NCBI GenBank assembly: GCA_005408345.1
Contig: SEMN01001262.1
Span: 1 to 64,000 of the forward strand
Origin: Macquaria australasica
Lineage: Eukaryota > Chordata > Actinopteri > Centrarchiformes > Percichthyidae
Length of the DNA: 64,000 nucleotides
Reading direction: 5' to 3'
This document shows, piece by piece, positions 1-11,225 of this stretch. The translations under genes were made by a program, and so were the position numbers. The notes beneath the pieces are model-generated. The model made no database searches, was not told the origin of the DNA, and worked only from the letters and a program-made list of their open reading frames with translations. Positions within the stretch are counted from its first letter, which is position 1. Every line of letters starts with the position of its first letter.

Positions 1-105
1 GCTCTCCACGTCTGGTCGTCCTCCTGGCCGCCCTCCCGAGCGGCTCTCCACGTCTGGTCGTCCTCCTGGCCGCCCTCCCGAGCGGCTCTCCACGTCTGGT
101 CGTCC
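1..105 (+). repeat. 42-base tandem repeat inside the pol tail
   Basis: Two complete 42-base units (1-42 and 43-84) are followed by a third that matches until about base 105 and then diverges. The units look identical by eye. Because 42 is divisible by three, the array adds 14 residues per unit and keeps the frame. It reaches base 1, so further units may lie outside the window. Confidence 0.9.
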
Positions 106-244
106 GCCTGAGGAGTCCTGTCCAGCCCTCGGTCTGGTTTTTCTGGGTCCCTCCAGAAAAACCAGACCACCACTCGGGTGGGCGGACCCCCTCCGCCCAC
201 CCGAGTTGGTGTTCCCTGAGGGACGTCTGGGATCCGTCCCTTGA
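2..244 (+). CDS. Ty3/gypsy retrotransposon pol, C-terminal tail (partial)
   Basis: This is the 3' end of the internal region of an LTR retrotransposon that continues off the left edge. The frame opening at base 2 runs without stops to TGA at 242-244 and encodes a Pro/Arg/Ser-rich tail. Fish gypsy polyproteins often end in such low-complexity tails after the integrase. The first ~100 bases are a 42-base (14-codon) tandem repeat. The frame one base further on is also open, through the polypurine tract, to TGA at 261-263, so I cannot say which frame is translated. A G-rich polypurine tract follows at 244-252 and abuts the LTR at 256, as expected for plus-strand priming. No protease, reverse transcriptase, RNase H or integrase motif is in the window, so whether the copy is intact cannot be judged. 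Confidence 0.6.
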   Translation, partial: LSTSGRPPGRPPERLSTSGRPPGRPPERLSTSGRPPEESCPALGLVFLGPSRKTRPPLGWADPLRPPELVFPEGRLGSVP

Positions 245-359
245 AGGGGGGGTACTGTCATGATCCCAAGGACTGGTGTACACTGTTTTGTTCTGTTTCC
301 TGTTTTATTTTGAAGGTCTGTTCTTGGTTCATGGTTTTGGTTTACTTCCTGTCTTTGTT

Positions 360-427
360 CTGTTTTCCACCAGTTTGATTAGGTTCACCTTTGTGTCTGT
401 TTTCCACCAGTTTGATTAGGTTCACCT
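360..427 (+). repeat. Direct duplication in the LTR U3 region
   Basis: A block beginning CTGTTTTCCACCAG occurs at 360-390 and again at 397-427, 37 bases apart and identical over 31 bases. It lies about 45 bases upstream of the LTR TATA-like box. U3 duplications of this sort often carry enhancer sites, but that role here is inference. Confidence 0.88.
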
Positions 428-513
428 GTGTCTTGTCTCTCACCTGTTTCTTGTTTCCTCGTTGTCTCTCGTATTTATACCAGCCCCTTTCTTTTGTTCT
501 TTGTCGAGTCATT

Positions 514-590
514 GTTGCTGTTGCTGTTGCTGTTGGTGGTGTGTGATCTTCCTCGTGATCTTCCTCGTGATCTTCCTCGTGATCTTCCTC
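514..590 (+). repeat. Short tandem repeats in the LTR leader: (GTTGCT)n and 12-mer x4
   Basis: A GTTGCT array at about 514-535 is followed by four exact copies of GTGATCTTCCTC at 543-590. Both lie just after the expected transcription start. The 12-mer array is read through by small ORFs on both strands, which is why repetitive peptides appear there. Confidence 0.9.
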
Positions 591-747
591 GTGTCGCGTT
601 CCTGGTGTTCCCCTGCGAGTCAGTTCTCGCTATTGTAAGTTTTTCCTTGAAGTTAAAATAAACCTTTGGACTCTTCAGCCTCCTCGCCTGCCTGCATCTG
701 TCCGCATTTGGGTCCTCTCCCTGCTTCCCTAATGGCTTGTCGTGGCA

Positions 748-2640
748 GAGCTGCCTCGAAGGCTTTTCGTAACAATTTATTCCTGTCGCTTGCGTTGAAA
801 GCGTTGCATCATGGACGAGGAACGGTTGATTCATGAAGTAACTTAACTTAAAACCTAAATAAAGTGGCAGCTGGCTGGAGGGAGATCAGCAGGGAGATCG
901 GCAGGGAGCTGGACGTTTCTAGCTAAGCTGGAGTAGCCTTATCAAGGGCAATAAGGTTGTGGCACACTACAAAAACACTGAACACAGGCAGTTGTATTGT
1001 TGCTTTTCCATCTAAAGACTCTGGATGAGGGCAGAGTTTTCAGTCATGGCTGGAGAGCGATGCTAGCAGGCGAAGCTCTGAGCTCAGAAGGCTGATATAG
1101 AAGTTACTGAAGCGAACTGCACAGTCCAGCTACAACAACTGAGTCCAGCAAACAAAAGGTGAAAGGAGTTGACGGCAAGTTTCCAAATAGTTTGTGTAAC
1201 AATTTTTCACATTTCTTTTCAAACTTGTTTAAACTGGTGCCATTAATTGGTGAAATGTCTTTGCCGTCTTTCCACTTCAGAAGTGTTGGTCCTTTTAATA
1301 ACAGGCCTTTTTCATAACAGACATTTTGACTTGTCATTGTAGGAAAAGCATGGATTACTAATAACACTGACGATGGCTCCGTTCTATCTAAGTGTCCCAG
1401 TAAGCCTTGACAGTGTGACAGTGATCCAGCATGTACAATACCAGGACTCTGTGCTTTTCCTGCTGTGACATGTCAAAATGTCTTCCTTGAAAAAGGCCAT
1501 TTACCTTCTTGTCATGTTTATCAGAGCAGAGTCAGCGCATGTTTTTGGTAAAGCCACACCCAGGCTTCTACTCTCCCCCCTCACCATGCTGCAAGTGTAC
1601 AAACCGTCCCTTTAGGCAACCTGAAGCACACAGCTGGAGACTGAAGCACAATCTTTGATGGAGGTAATTGTTACATTTTTTGAATGTCCCGGTGAGGGAC
1701 GCTCAGACGTGTCCCTCCCCACTTGAAAATGTCAGTTAAATGTTGATCTTTTCAGTAATTACTTCAAAAGGGCAAGTGGAGCTACAACTCTTAACTACGT
1801 GAGCTTTAGCCTGACATCATGCAACAGGAAGACACCAGTCTATTTTTGTATTAGTTTGTTGAATGCTTGATACCTTATGACACCATGCTGCAACCACAAA
1901 CACCACCTACACCTTTCATAAAATGCACTACAAATAAAGTCAAAAATGTGGAATTTGTGTGCTGATCCTGATGAAGTGTGGATTCATGTCAGCCACAAAT
2001 CCACAAAAATGTTTATCCTCCTGTATGACATGTTCTCACCAAGGAACACTCAAATACTTCAGATTTTCTATTATGCTTTGTAGGCTGTTGGGATTAGTAA
2101 TGTTGCCTCTGTGCAAGACCTGATAATCATGAAAACAAGAGGTCTGAACTACAGGAACATACGTCCCTGCAGAGTAGAGTAGGCCAACAAAGGTCGAGGG
2201 TTCAGTGTGTATAGCTGGGTTGAGCAAGGCATTATCAAACCAGAGGTTAGGTTTCCAGTGTGGGCAGAGCTCATTGGCATTTCTGCAGATATGGAACAAG
2301 GTCAAAAGTTTACACAAGTCATCGCTTCATGATTTAACAAAGCAGAACCGGATGTTTGTGCCAATATAACAAATACATGTTTTATGAGAAGAGGAACTGG
2401 ACTGTATATTGCATCTAAATATGTTGTTGGCACAGACTGAAATGTGCCCAAAGCACAGAATATTGAAAACTGAGAGTTGAAAGTTTTGTTATTTGTTATT
2501 TTGTTTCCTTACTCTTTGACCAGATAATTCCCCATTTGAATAATCATTTTGCCACTTGTAGACTGTGGGTAAAGTTCTTGTACAGATGCTTGTGGTTTAA
2601 CAATATTTCATATTTGAGATGTTTGGTTAATATTGTGCAA
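748..2640. other. No gene or clear repeat recognised
   Basis: Ordinary mixed-composition sequence right of the LTR. The ORFs here (1104-1367 and 2036-2317 on the minus strand) have no recognisable motif, no flanking splice signals worth naming and ordinary base use, so I treat them as chance frames. Confidence 0.5.
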
Positions 2641-2644
2641 GGCT

Positions 2645-2915
2645 GTATTACCAACCGTGCAAAGCAGGCAACTGCCCGGGGCCCAAAAACTAAAACTAAA
2701 ACACGACATCAGCTGACATGATGAGGGGCCTTAATGTGGAAACTGCTTTATTGAGGCCCTGTTTTGAAGAGGGATACCATGTAAATTACTGCATTTCACA
2801 CACCAAACCTTGAGCCATGTAATATTTCAGCATAGTAATACTGTACACCGGGTAATAGGGGCCCAACAGCTTATTTTGCACCGGGGCCCCCTAGCTGGTT
2901 AATCCTGCCATGATT
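2645..2915. mobile_element. Degenerate GGGGCCC-rich interspersed repeat (hAT-like remnant)
   Basis: The stretch contains CTGCCCGGGGCCC (2671-2683), GAGGGGCC, TAGGGGCCCAAC and CACCGGGGCCCC in an otherwise AT-rich setting. This pattern is familiar from old non-autonomous hAT-type elements of fish. A second piece of similar type lies at 31190-31415. Clear terminal repeats cannot be defined, so the class is tentative. Confidence 0.4.
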
Positions 2916-3303
2916 TTGTTCAATTAAAAAAAGGCCTGGCCCTTAAAGTGAGGTATTGATAAAATATTATTTCATGGGGTTAGTTTTACCAACAATTCAC
3001 ACCAATATGTGCTGGAAATTATGACTTTACAAATTTTAAAATCCTGCAGACTTATCCTGAATGAAGAATTTTCACTGCAAAAATTGATTCAATTAATTAA
3101 AGCCCCCCGGAGTTAGGTTTTGATGTCCGGTATTAAATTCCCTGGGCAGAGCAGAGCAAGGCACTGTCAGTGGGTAAAATCTGAGAAAAGAGCAGCCAGC
3201 AAAAAGCCGTTACTGCTAGAAACCGTGATCAGATCAGCCATAGATGACCAGAGGGAAACAAAGTTGAAAACAGGTCCTTAGTTGTGAGTGTGACACGGCA
3301 CAG

Positions 3304-3308
<5 letters not shown>

Positions 3309-3352
<44 letters not shown>
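3309..3352. repeat. (CA)22 microsatellite
   Basis: An uninterrupted CA dinucleotide run of 44 bases. Confidence 0.98.
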
Positions 3353-3355
<3 letters not shown>

Positions 3356-3846
3356 ACCATGCAGACAAATAGATGAGACAGCCTTACAGCGAGACGACAT
3401 TTGTTCTGCTTGGTTGCTCAGCCTGTCAGAGTGACAGAGAGTCCGATGAGATTCTTCAGTTCCACTGCGTCCGGAGGTGAATCGACGGAAGAGGAACTGG
3501 TTGTGTGTGCAGATAACAGCTTCCTATTCACACTGTGACTCATATTTATTGGGAAACCAGATAGATATATACGAATAGAGGTATTTAACAGCAGATAAAC
3601 AAGCAAACAAAGACAGAATGATCAACACTTTTAAGTCAGACTGTAGCTTTAACGTCCTGACCAGCTGCTCTACAGGTCAGGATTATTGCAGCTGACATTT
3701 AGCATGAAGAGGGAATGGAAACTGAGCTTCAGGTTCTCTCTTGATTTTGGAAATGTGATCCTGCTCCTGGACTCGCTGTGCTTATTTCACATGTTATAAA
3801 CATATTAGTGTAGAGGCTATGTTCTTGATTTGGTTGATATCCACTT

Positions 3847-4360
3847 TTAAAGCAACATTCATTGATATTTTTGGTCACTTGGGGTCAGCAAAACAAGTTG
3901 ATACATGATAACATGTTAGCAAACAGTAGCCTATTCACACATCCAGCAAATATGGAACAACATTAACATTCATTTGGACTTGTGTTTGTGTCACCTGCTG
4001 AATTAAGTCCAATATTCACTCTGCTATTAGCTGTGGTTTGGTCTCCACCAACTCCTCGGAGAAAAAACTGGTTCTTTAGCTGCTGAATGCTCCACTTTCT
4101 TCATCATCAGCTAGTCGCAAATTAGATTTGTCTGCTGTTTGGTGCTGGGCAGACGGTGTACAGTGGGTTTATTGGAGCTGTTATGCTGTAAACAGTAAAA
4201 TTGTGGGTCGTACAACCAAAACAATGAGCTGGAAGACGCTAAAAAGCCTCGTAGATCTGAGGGGACCTGCAGAGTCAGGTGATGATTCTCTGCACCCTTC
4301 ACTTTACACACGTCATTTGATCCATTGTTAATATAAAAATACTACTTAGTGCAGCTTTAA
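3847..4360. mobile_element. TTAA-ended TIR element, family 1, copy 1
   Basis: The element begins TTAAAGCAACATTCATTGAT and ends, read in reverse complement, TTAAAGCTGCACTAAGTAG. The ends form an imperfect terminal inverted repeat with TTAA at each edge. The interior contains phrases such as GGTTTGGTCTCCACCAA, TTCTTTAGCTGCT and GTACAGTGGGTTTAT, which recur in the same order at 17124-17590. TTAA target sites are typical of piggyBac and Kolobok transposons; a non-autonomous member is the likely reading. Small ORFs on both strands (4111-4331) are shadows of this repeat. Confidence 0.65.
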
Positions 4361-7300
4361 AAATGTCCTTTTCAAGAGAAACCAAACAAACAAATCTGCA
4401 GAAAACCAAAATGTTAACAACTCCCAACTGACCTCAACATCAAGCATATCAGCCCTAAGAAATCAGCAGTTCAACACCTACACTGTGACTCAACCACATA
4501 TCAGTGACTATTGAACCAAACATGTAGACAGCGATAATTGAAGCACTGGGCTGCCCGCTGCCTCTTCCTCTGAGTGCAGCTCTGGATGCTGCCAACCCTC
4601 CGAATGTTTTCAGTCTGGCAACTTGCCCCTCCATCTACTAAATCATGCGATGTACTGCAGTCCACTCAATCTGTCAAAGGCGCTCCGAATCCTCTCAATT
4701 AGGAGGGCTGCAAAGTGTAGCCAAAACACCCCGGTGTTTTCATACCAGCGAATCTGCCAGAGCAATTTATTTATAAAAGCAATTTATTAATATTGTCTCT
4801 TGGTTTCAAAGGGGAACCAAACACAAGCTGGAGTGCTAATCCCGAGAGCTATTAAGTGGTGCTGCTTCAGAGAGCTGCAAACATTATACATCAGTTTTGA
4901 AGAAATAAAAGCCATTATTTTATGCTTACCATTTAGTAGAGGATCCACTTTTTATGGCATGTATATGGGCAGCACTGGACTTAATTCACCATAATTTATG
5001 CACTAAATTTAGCAATTAGTCAATTTGTACTAAAAGGACACACAAAAAAAGCCATCCTTTCCATCCCGACTATAACGTGTGGAGTATGAAAATAGAAAAT
5101 GCCACGGAATAATGAATAGCAGTCTGCACATGGGGATGCAAATTAGTGGCTAGGGTGGCTGCAGCATATCAATGACTATGTGTTCTTTTCCATAAAATAT
5201 TCATTTATACAGTCTTTTTTAGCCAAGTGCAGGACTACACTTGAAAAAGCAACTAAGATCCATTTAAAGAAGAACGAATACGTACGTCTGTGCTCAACAT
5301 TGTTGATCATTTAGCCTTTTGTACAGTCGTTAATAATGAAAACCACTAAATATACAATCCTTTTGATGAGTCATATTTTCATTTTCATTTATTCCATAAC
5401 AGTGAAATGGTATGGAGTCAATTTAGAAGCAGCCTGATTATTCAACACATTTTAATTATGTCAATAATGAAAAGTGACCGATCACTTCTTTGCAGAGATC
5501 TTGTCAGATAGCCACCACCTCACAACCTCTGATAAACTTTCTTTTGTTTTAAGTATCAAACCATTTGGTTATCCTCAAGTTTTGTTTGGTATGGTTTACC
5601 TTTAACCTATTTGCTTACATACTACAAAGCATTGTGTGTTTTGTAGCCTGAACGATAATTTGTTTTTTAGTACCTGGAACACTACTTGAAGGTATATTTC
5701 TACATAATCTAAAACCTTCTGAATGACACCAAGGTTTAATTAAAGATTTTCTTGTGTTTCTGGTAACCTTTAGGTATTTCTAAACACATTCTGTAAATCC
5801 TGACCTGTCATAGTTTTTATATGACAGCAAGGTGTGATCAACCGTCTCAGTCATACTTGCAGTACAAACCGTTTTCACTTCCTAACAGAGCACACTGTCT
5901 GCTCACTCCCTGCTTTACAGAAAACAGTCTACGCCCACACACTGACCAGTATTGTGTCAGTCTTTCAAGAACGCAGTGTGTCCTGGATCAGCTGTCCTGT
6001 ATTGACAGACTAATGTTAAATGTTTGAGGGCTTTCAGCTGTTATAATGCAGCCTCTGGCAGCCATGCTGGAGGTCCTCAGTCTTGGGTAATGGCGAGTAA
6101 GAATGGCTGATTGTTTGAACTACACAGATCTCAACAAAGGAAGAATAGCCAACTTGGATTAATATCTGTATCTGTGCTGTTTGATCATTTCTCTACTGGT
6201 TGACTTTGTGTTTACATATTTGCATTTTGCAGGATGGACAGTATACATGGACACAGTTCTGTAATACTACTGCTACTACTAGTTGCATGCAGTCCAGTAA
6301 TACGTTTTGATTGAACCCCTGCACGGGAATCCTTGCAGACATTAGCAGATGGTGAAATTTTACGCTACCGGGACCCTTATAGCTACGCAGATGTGGAAAA
6401 TATAATATGGGCTTTAGTTTGCACGACTAACAAGCTAGCTAATACTTGTACAAGCTAGTGATAGCTGTGGCTATAGTAGTCAACGTTAGCACGATGCTTT
6501 GCTGCATGTAGCTTAGTTAACGGGGCTTTGGAGTCGAGACCAGTCACTTTACTTTTATAGAAAATAAAAAATACATATTGTATTTTGTTTTGTAATATTT
6601 TTTTTCTTTAGGTTACTGAACCAGCGATACCCACTACACCTGTGTCAGGTGTCTCACTTGTAGTTTGTAGTTTTGTTGTTTAAAGCCACCTGTTTCCTCC
6701 TAAACTCTATTCACCTCTAATTGGCAGAAACGTGTGTTATTTTCTGATAAATGCACAACTCTGTCACAGGGTGCTCATCAACGCTCAAGCTACACTGCAG
6801 CATCTTCTACTTCTTTAAGTAGTAAAGTAACATTTATACGAGAGGTAGCAGGACAGTGGTGTTTCCATTTAAAGAGCATTAGGCATGGGAGTTACCATAT
6901 CTATCAGTTGACCGTTCACATCAACATGACTGAGAACCCTGATATCTCTGAAAGCTCTGATATATCCAACTTAGCCAAAGTCCGTCGTTCAAGGTAATTA
7001 AACCTAAATTTAATGGATATAGAGCTATGTTGACCATGTACTTCTATTCTTTATTAGTCTTAAAATGACCAACTCTGCAATTCTACACCCCATCCACATG
7101 ATGTGAATGAGCAAAAACACTCATGGATAGGAGGCCAAAGACTTAAATACTGAGACAGTGTCTGATTCTGGCTTACATTCAGACCATAATAAATCAGGTG
7201 TGCAAAAAAGAAAACATCTTCCAAACTAACTGCATTGTCTTGGTATTGTGTCACAGTGTAATAGACCAGCTACGAGGGCATGAGAATGTAAATTAGTGTC

Positions 7301-10300
7301 TGCAGTGTGTCGGTAGCATATCACTGACTAAACTCATCTCCAACAAAATGTGCTTTCTAATTTTCGAGTCAGACTTGGTTTTCAGGATGCATGATGGTCC
7401 TTTGCTGAGGGCCTTACAGCAGCGTCTGCCATCCTCTCTGATCAGTCCACACGGCAGCCATTTTGAGCAGGAGTGCACACTGTACATGTAAGATAAGCTG
7501 CAATAAAGTGCACTTCATAAACCACAAATCAAAATGGACCCTGAGCGGAGTCGGCGACGGCGCAGGGTGGATGTATTAGTCTTCCCTGTCATTTCAAAGG
7601 GACTCTTCCCAAACTGTTGTGACAGCCGGCTCTATCTTCCACTCCATCACAGGCTCCTGCCAATAATCCTTCCTCCCAACACACACCGCCGCCGCCACCC
7701 AGCCTCAGATACACGCTGTTAAGACAGGAGACTTCAAGTGCTGTCAAGTACTCGGTTTGCGTACTTTCAAAGGAATCGTGATCTCGTCTCTGCATCTTTC
7801 CTCGCAGGCGCTGCTGAATTTAAATGAGGAGGCCCACCCGCCTGGCAAGCTTGGTGTGTTTTTTGGACATTTTTGACTCAAGACTGCGAAAAAACTGTGA
7901 ATCACCAACCATGTACTTGGATTACTCGCTCACATTTGACCTGGCAACCTGTGGAAACAACCAAATGTACCTGTGGCGTGGTCATTATGCAAACTGGGTA
8001 TCCCAAACACACAAAACGCCTCATATATAACTGGAAGCATGCAGATACTGCAGGTTATCCACACCAATTCAAACAATAGACAACATTAAAAACTGATCCA
8101 AGTGGTATTATTGTTGGCACCGCTGTCGCAAAGACAACCGGATCGCTTTCAGGACACACTGCATTTGTTTCCACATTTCCATGAAGAAACCATCAACACC
8201 ACTTTGGAAATAAGAGACAAGAAAGAAGCACTGAAGCGGTAAAGTGAAATTGTCATTATTTTATATTGAGTATTGCTTCGCGCAAACAAGAACCTACAGC
8301 AGGTGTTGGCATCAGGGTGGAGGGGGGAGTAGAAGAAAACATTAGGAGAAAAAGTGAGTTTATTCATTCATTTAGTCTATAATAGAGACATGAAAGCAGA
8401 TATAAAATTATTTAGTATGTGTTGAGAAAAGTTAACTGGGATGGTATCATGTTATTTTATGCTTTTACAAAATAAAACTGCTGACTGGATCGCCAGACTC
8501 TAGAAATCAAAAGAGTTTATTCAGGAAGTATACTCGATATACTGATAGCTACCGGGGAAACAAAAGCGCTATGCTCTTCCTGTTTTGGTTGCCCAGTGGG
8601 GGACGCACTTCCTTTGCGCCACAAATCGAGCCTTCATTTTCCCCGGCAGATCGTACCCAGTGGCAGACAGAACTGCATTTAAATAAGCCGATTAACATGG
8701 TGCACTTCACCATAACCACTGTTTGTATTGTGTAATACTGTGGACTGTGTCATGAAGAGGACTAAGGACTTTGTGCTCTCAGCTGTGTTTGCATGTTTTG
8801 TTCTTTGCATTATTTGAATACCTTCCCTTTTCTGTCCTGTATTAAGCACACATAGAGAACAACAGAACATCAGAAAATCCTGCACAGGTGTTCAGTGTCC
8901 GTAACGAGACAATGAACTGTGAACACATAAAGGAACACATAAAGGAATTACAGTAATCGGATTATAAAAATGGGTTATTATTGATAACTAGATATCTAAA
9001 TTAAAGAGATTCTAAAGCAAGCTGACAGGATTTTGAGTGACTATCACACAATGCAAAATACATACAAAAGAAACATGAAACATTTCACATGAGATGCTAT
9101 GTGATGACGATTTCTAATACTTCTAATATTTTTTTAGTCGCATTTTTATACATAATTGAATAATAAAAATTGAGACTTTTTCCAGACATTGTACCACCTG
9201 AATGATTGAACCTTCATAGACACAATAAACATGCACAACAAAAATGGAAATATTTCCTCAGGTGCATGAAACTACAGCTGTGAAAGGACAGGGAGTACAG
9301 CTCTGGGCTCTGTAGGTTAGAGTTAATTGATGTCAGAATAGCTCCTGATTGGTTTGAGATTTGTGGTGTTTGTGTTCAGCCTGCGTTCCCAAAAGGGGTA
9401 ATCACATTTACATCTAACATCTATCTGACTACGTTACCCAGAACAGCTTCCAGCGAATGCAACAGTATCATATTTCCTTCCCTTTTATTACTTCTGCTCT
9501 GCTTTCAGCATTCTCTTCATTTCCTGATTGTTGTCTGTGCTGAGTTGTCCTCAGTTTTTGTTACATGATACGTACCAGAAGAACTACGGTACAGTTGTGA
9601 ACTACATTTCCCATGTGTACTTGCATGACAAAGCACAGGTGTGCTTAATTTGATGTCATTATAAGCTTCTCGACACACATTTGCCCAGATGAAGATTTAT
9701 TGCCTGAAAGCTCGACTTTATCATTAAATACTTGCGCTGGATTCAAGTGTGCAGAGCTGTTTTTTTCTCCAGTGACAGCAACGATAAAATACGCTTCAGT
9801 TCCTGCATTACTAACAGTACAAAGAACAACAGTGAGGAGTAACTTACCAATATTACTGTAACCTTGAAATGACCAAAGCGTTACAAGAAATGAGAAAATC
9901 AGGAGCCAAACTGAGAGGTAGATTCTTTTTCTGTGATAGGGTAAGATATGGGAGTGGGGATATGTCTAATTGCTGCTTATCTGCTGTTTCCTGAAGCAAC
10001 TCCAGTGAGAGTCCTACAAATATTATAGAGGTAGATATAATCTGCACATACCACACAGGGATAGAGGCTCCATTTGGCTACCAAAACCACCCGAGGATTG
10101 TTTCAGCGTGGAATATTTTTCTCTTTGTCTCGCTATCAGCTCAGCTTCAGAGGCCTCTGTCTCTTGTGTCAATCAATAGCACTGCAGCTTTAAGCACACC
10201 ACTAGCAGCTCTGCCATCCCAGTGTCCCACACCATCCTCCTTTCCATCTGTCTGCACGGATCCCTGAGGCCCCCGGCTTCCACCCGGAGCCAGACATGGT

Positions 10301-10920
10301 CCAACATCAATCAATATCTCTGCAGGGCTGCACTGGTGAGCGGAGTGGGTTTCTCAGAACGGATCAGAGCCAAGTGGCATTTCTGAGAAAGTTATGGGAA
10401 TGGAACGAGAAATTCTGATGGGAAATGGGTTTTAAATGACTATCAGTTGTTTTGCATGTTTTAGCTCATTAACTGCAAATTGTGCTACATGTTTTACATG
10501 ACTATCATCAGTTTTTACATTAGCTTCTTACCTTTCAGAAAGCAATTGTTTTCCACTTATTCCAGTACAGAATTGGATTCATGTTGCAGAGACTAGAAAC
10601 TCGATATTGATAAACCAATACAGTGAACAACATCTCGTCTACTTTATTTCTTGCCAAAGATACTTTTTTGTTGCATAGTAAAGGAGGAGGACTGCTGAAA
10701 TCTCACGGACAATCTGAGATTCAAGAGTCATATTATATATTAATGCAAGATAATAAAAAATTCAGATTTACTCTTTACAGTGTTCTTGCTGTTGTTGGTC
10801 ACGATAGTGGCGTGGCTCTACGGCAATGTCAGTCAGATGAAACAACTGAAATATCTTCACACATATTGCTCTAAAGGTTTGCGCAGATATTTATGGTTTC
10901 CCGACAATGAAATGTGATTG
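4361..10920. other. Mostly unannotatable noncoding stretch
   Basis: No gene, rRNA or tRNA is visible. A block of low repeat content at 4540-5240 is discussed as a candidate conserved noncoding element. 7530-7830 is locally GC-richer, with a run of arginine codons in one frame but no recognisable protein. 9650-9780 resembles a retroelement tail, but I cannot name it. Confidence 0.4.
4540..5240. promoter_or_regulatory. Candidate conserved noncoding element (weak)
   Basis: The block lacks the repeat phrases found elsewhere. It has many TAAT/ATTA cores, paired AGCAATTTATT phrases (4761-4793), a perfect octamer ATGCAAAT (5136-5143) and a purine/pyrimidine balance unlike the adjoining repeats. Such a texture is common in developmental enhancers, but alignment to other fish is the real test. 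Listed as inference only. Confidence 0.22.
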
Positions 10921-10924
10921 CTTT

Positions 10925-11225
10925 GGTGACCCTCTGACTTTTCATGTAGATCCATCATCAGGTCAAAATTTCTGGTTTATGACCAAATGCCTGCAAAACA
11001 AATGACTTTCCCATCAGCCTCAGCTGTACTTTGTGTTTACTCCTAAGTCGCAAATGTTAGCATGCTAACACGCTAAACCAAAATGGTGAACATGCTGGAC
11101 ATTATACATGCACGTTAACATTATCACTGTGAGTACGCTAGCATGCTGACTTTAGCATTTAACTAAAATCACCACTGTGCCTAAATAGAACCTCACAGAG
11201 CAGCTAGCATGGCTGGAGACTCTTA
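10925..11225 (-). mobile_element. GCTAGCATGCTAAC-type interspersed repeat, copy in reverse
   Basis: Phrases ATCATCAGGTCAAAATTTC, TGCCTGCAAAACAAATGAC, CAGCCTCAGCTGTACTTTG and GTTAGCATGCTAACACG occur in the reverse order and complement of those at 15085-15445. The two stretches are copies of one widespread percomorph repeat in opposite orientation. No TIR or tail can be defined, so the class is unknown. Confidence 0.7.

Larger units (their letters stand above)
256..747 (+). mobile_element. 3' LTR of a Ty3/gypsy retrotransposon
   Basis: The LTR starts with TGTCATGATCC right after the polypurine tract and a few bases. It contains a TATA-like box (TATTTATA, 472-479) and, about 180 bases on, a polyadenylation signal AATAAA (657-662), in the U3-R-U5 order expected of an LTR. 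I place the end at the CGTGGCA at 741-747, giving a 492-base LTR with TG...CA termini. The right end is less certain because the other LTR is outside the window and no target-site duplication can be tested. Internal duplications (360-427, 514-535, 543-590) are listed separately. The short ORFs on both strands here are incidental. Confidence 0.72.

Noticed and set aside
1..747. Intact endogenous retrovirus
   Set aside because: Only a pol tail and one LTR are present, with no envelope region between them; the tail and LTR style are those of Ty3/gypsy elements.
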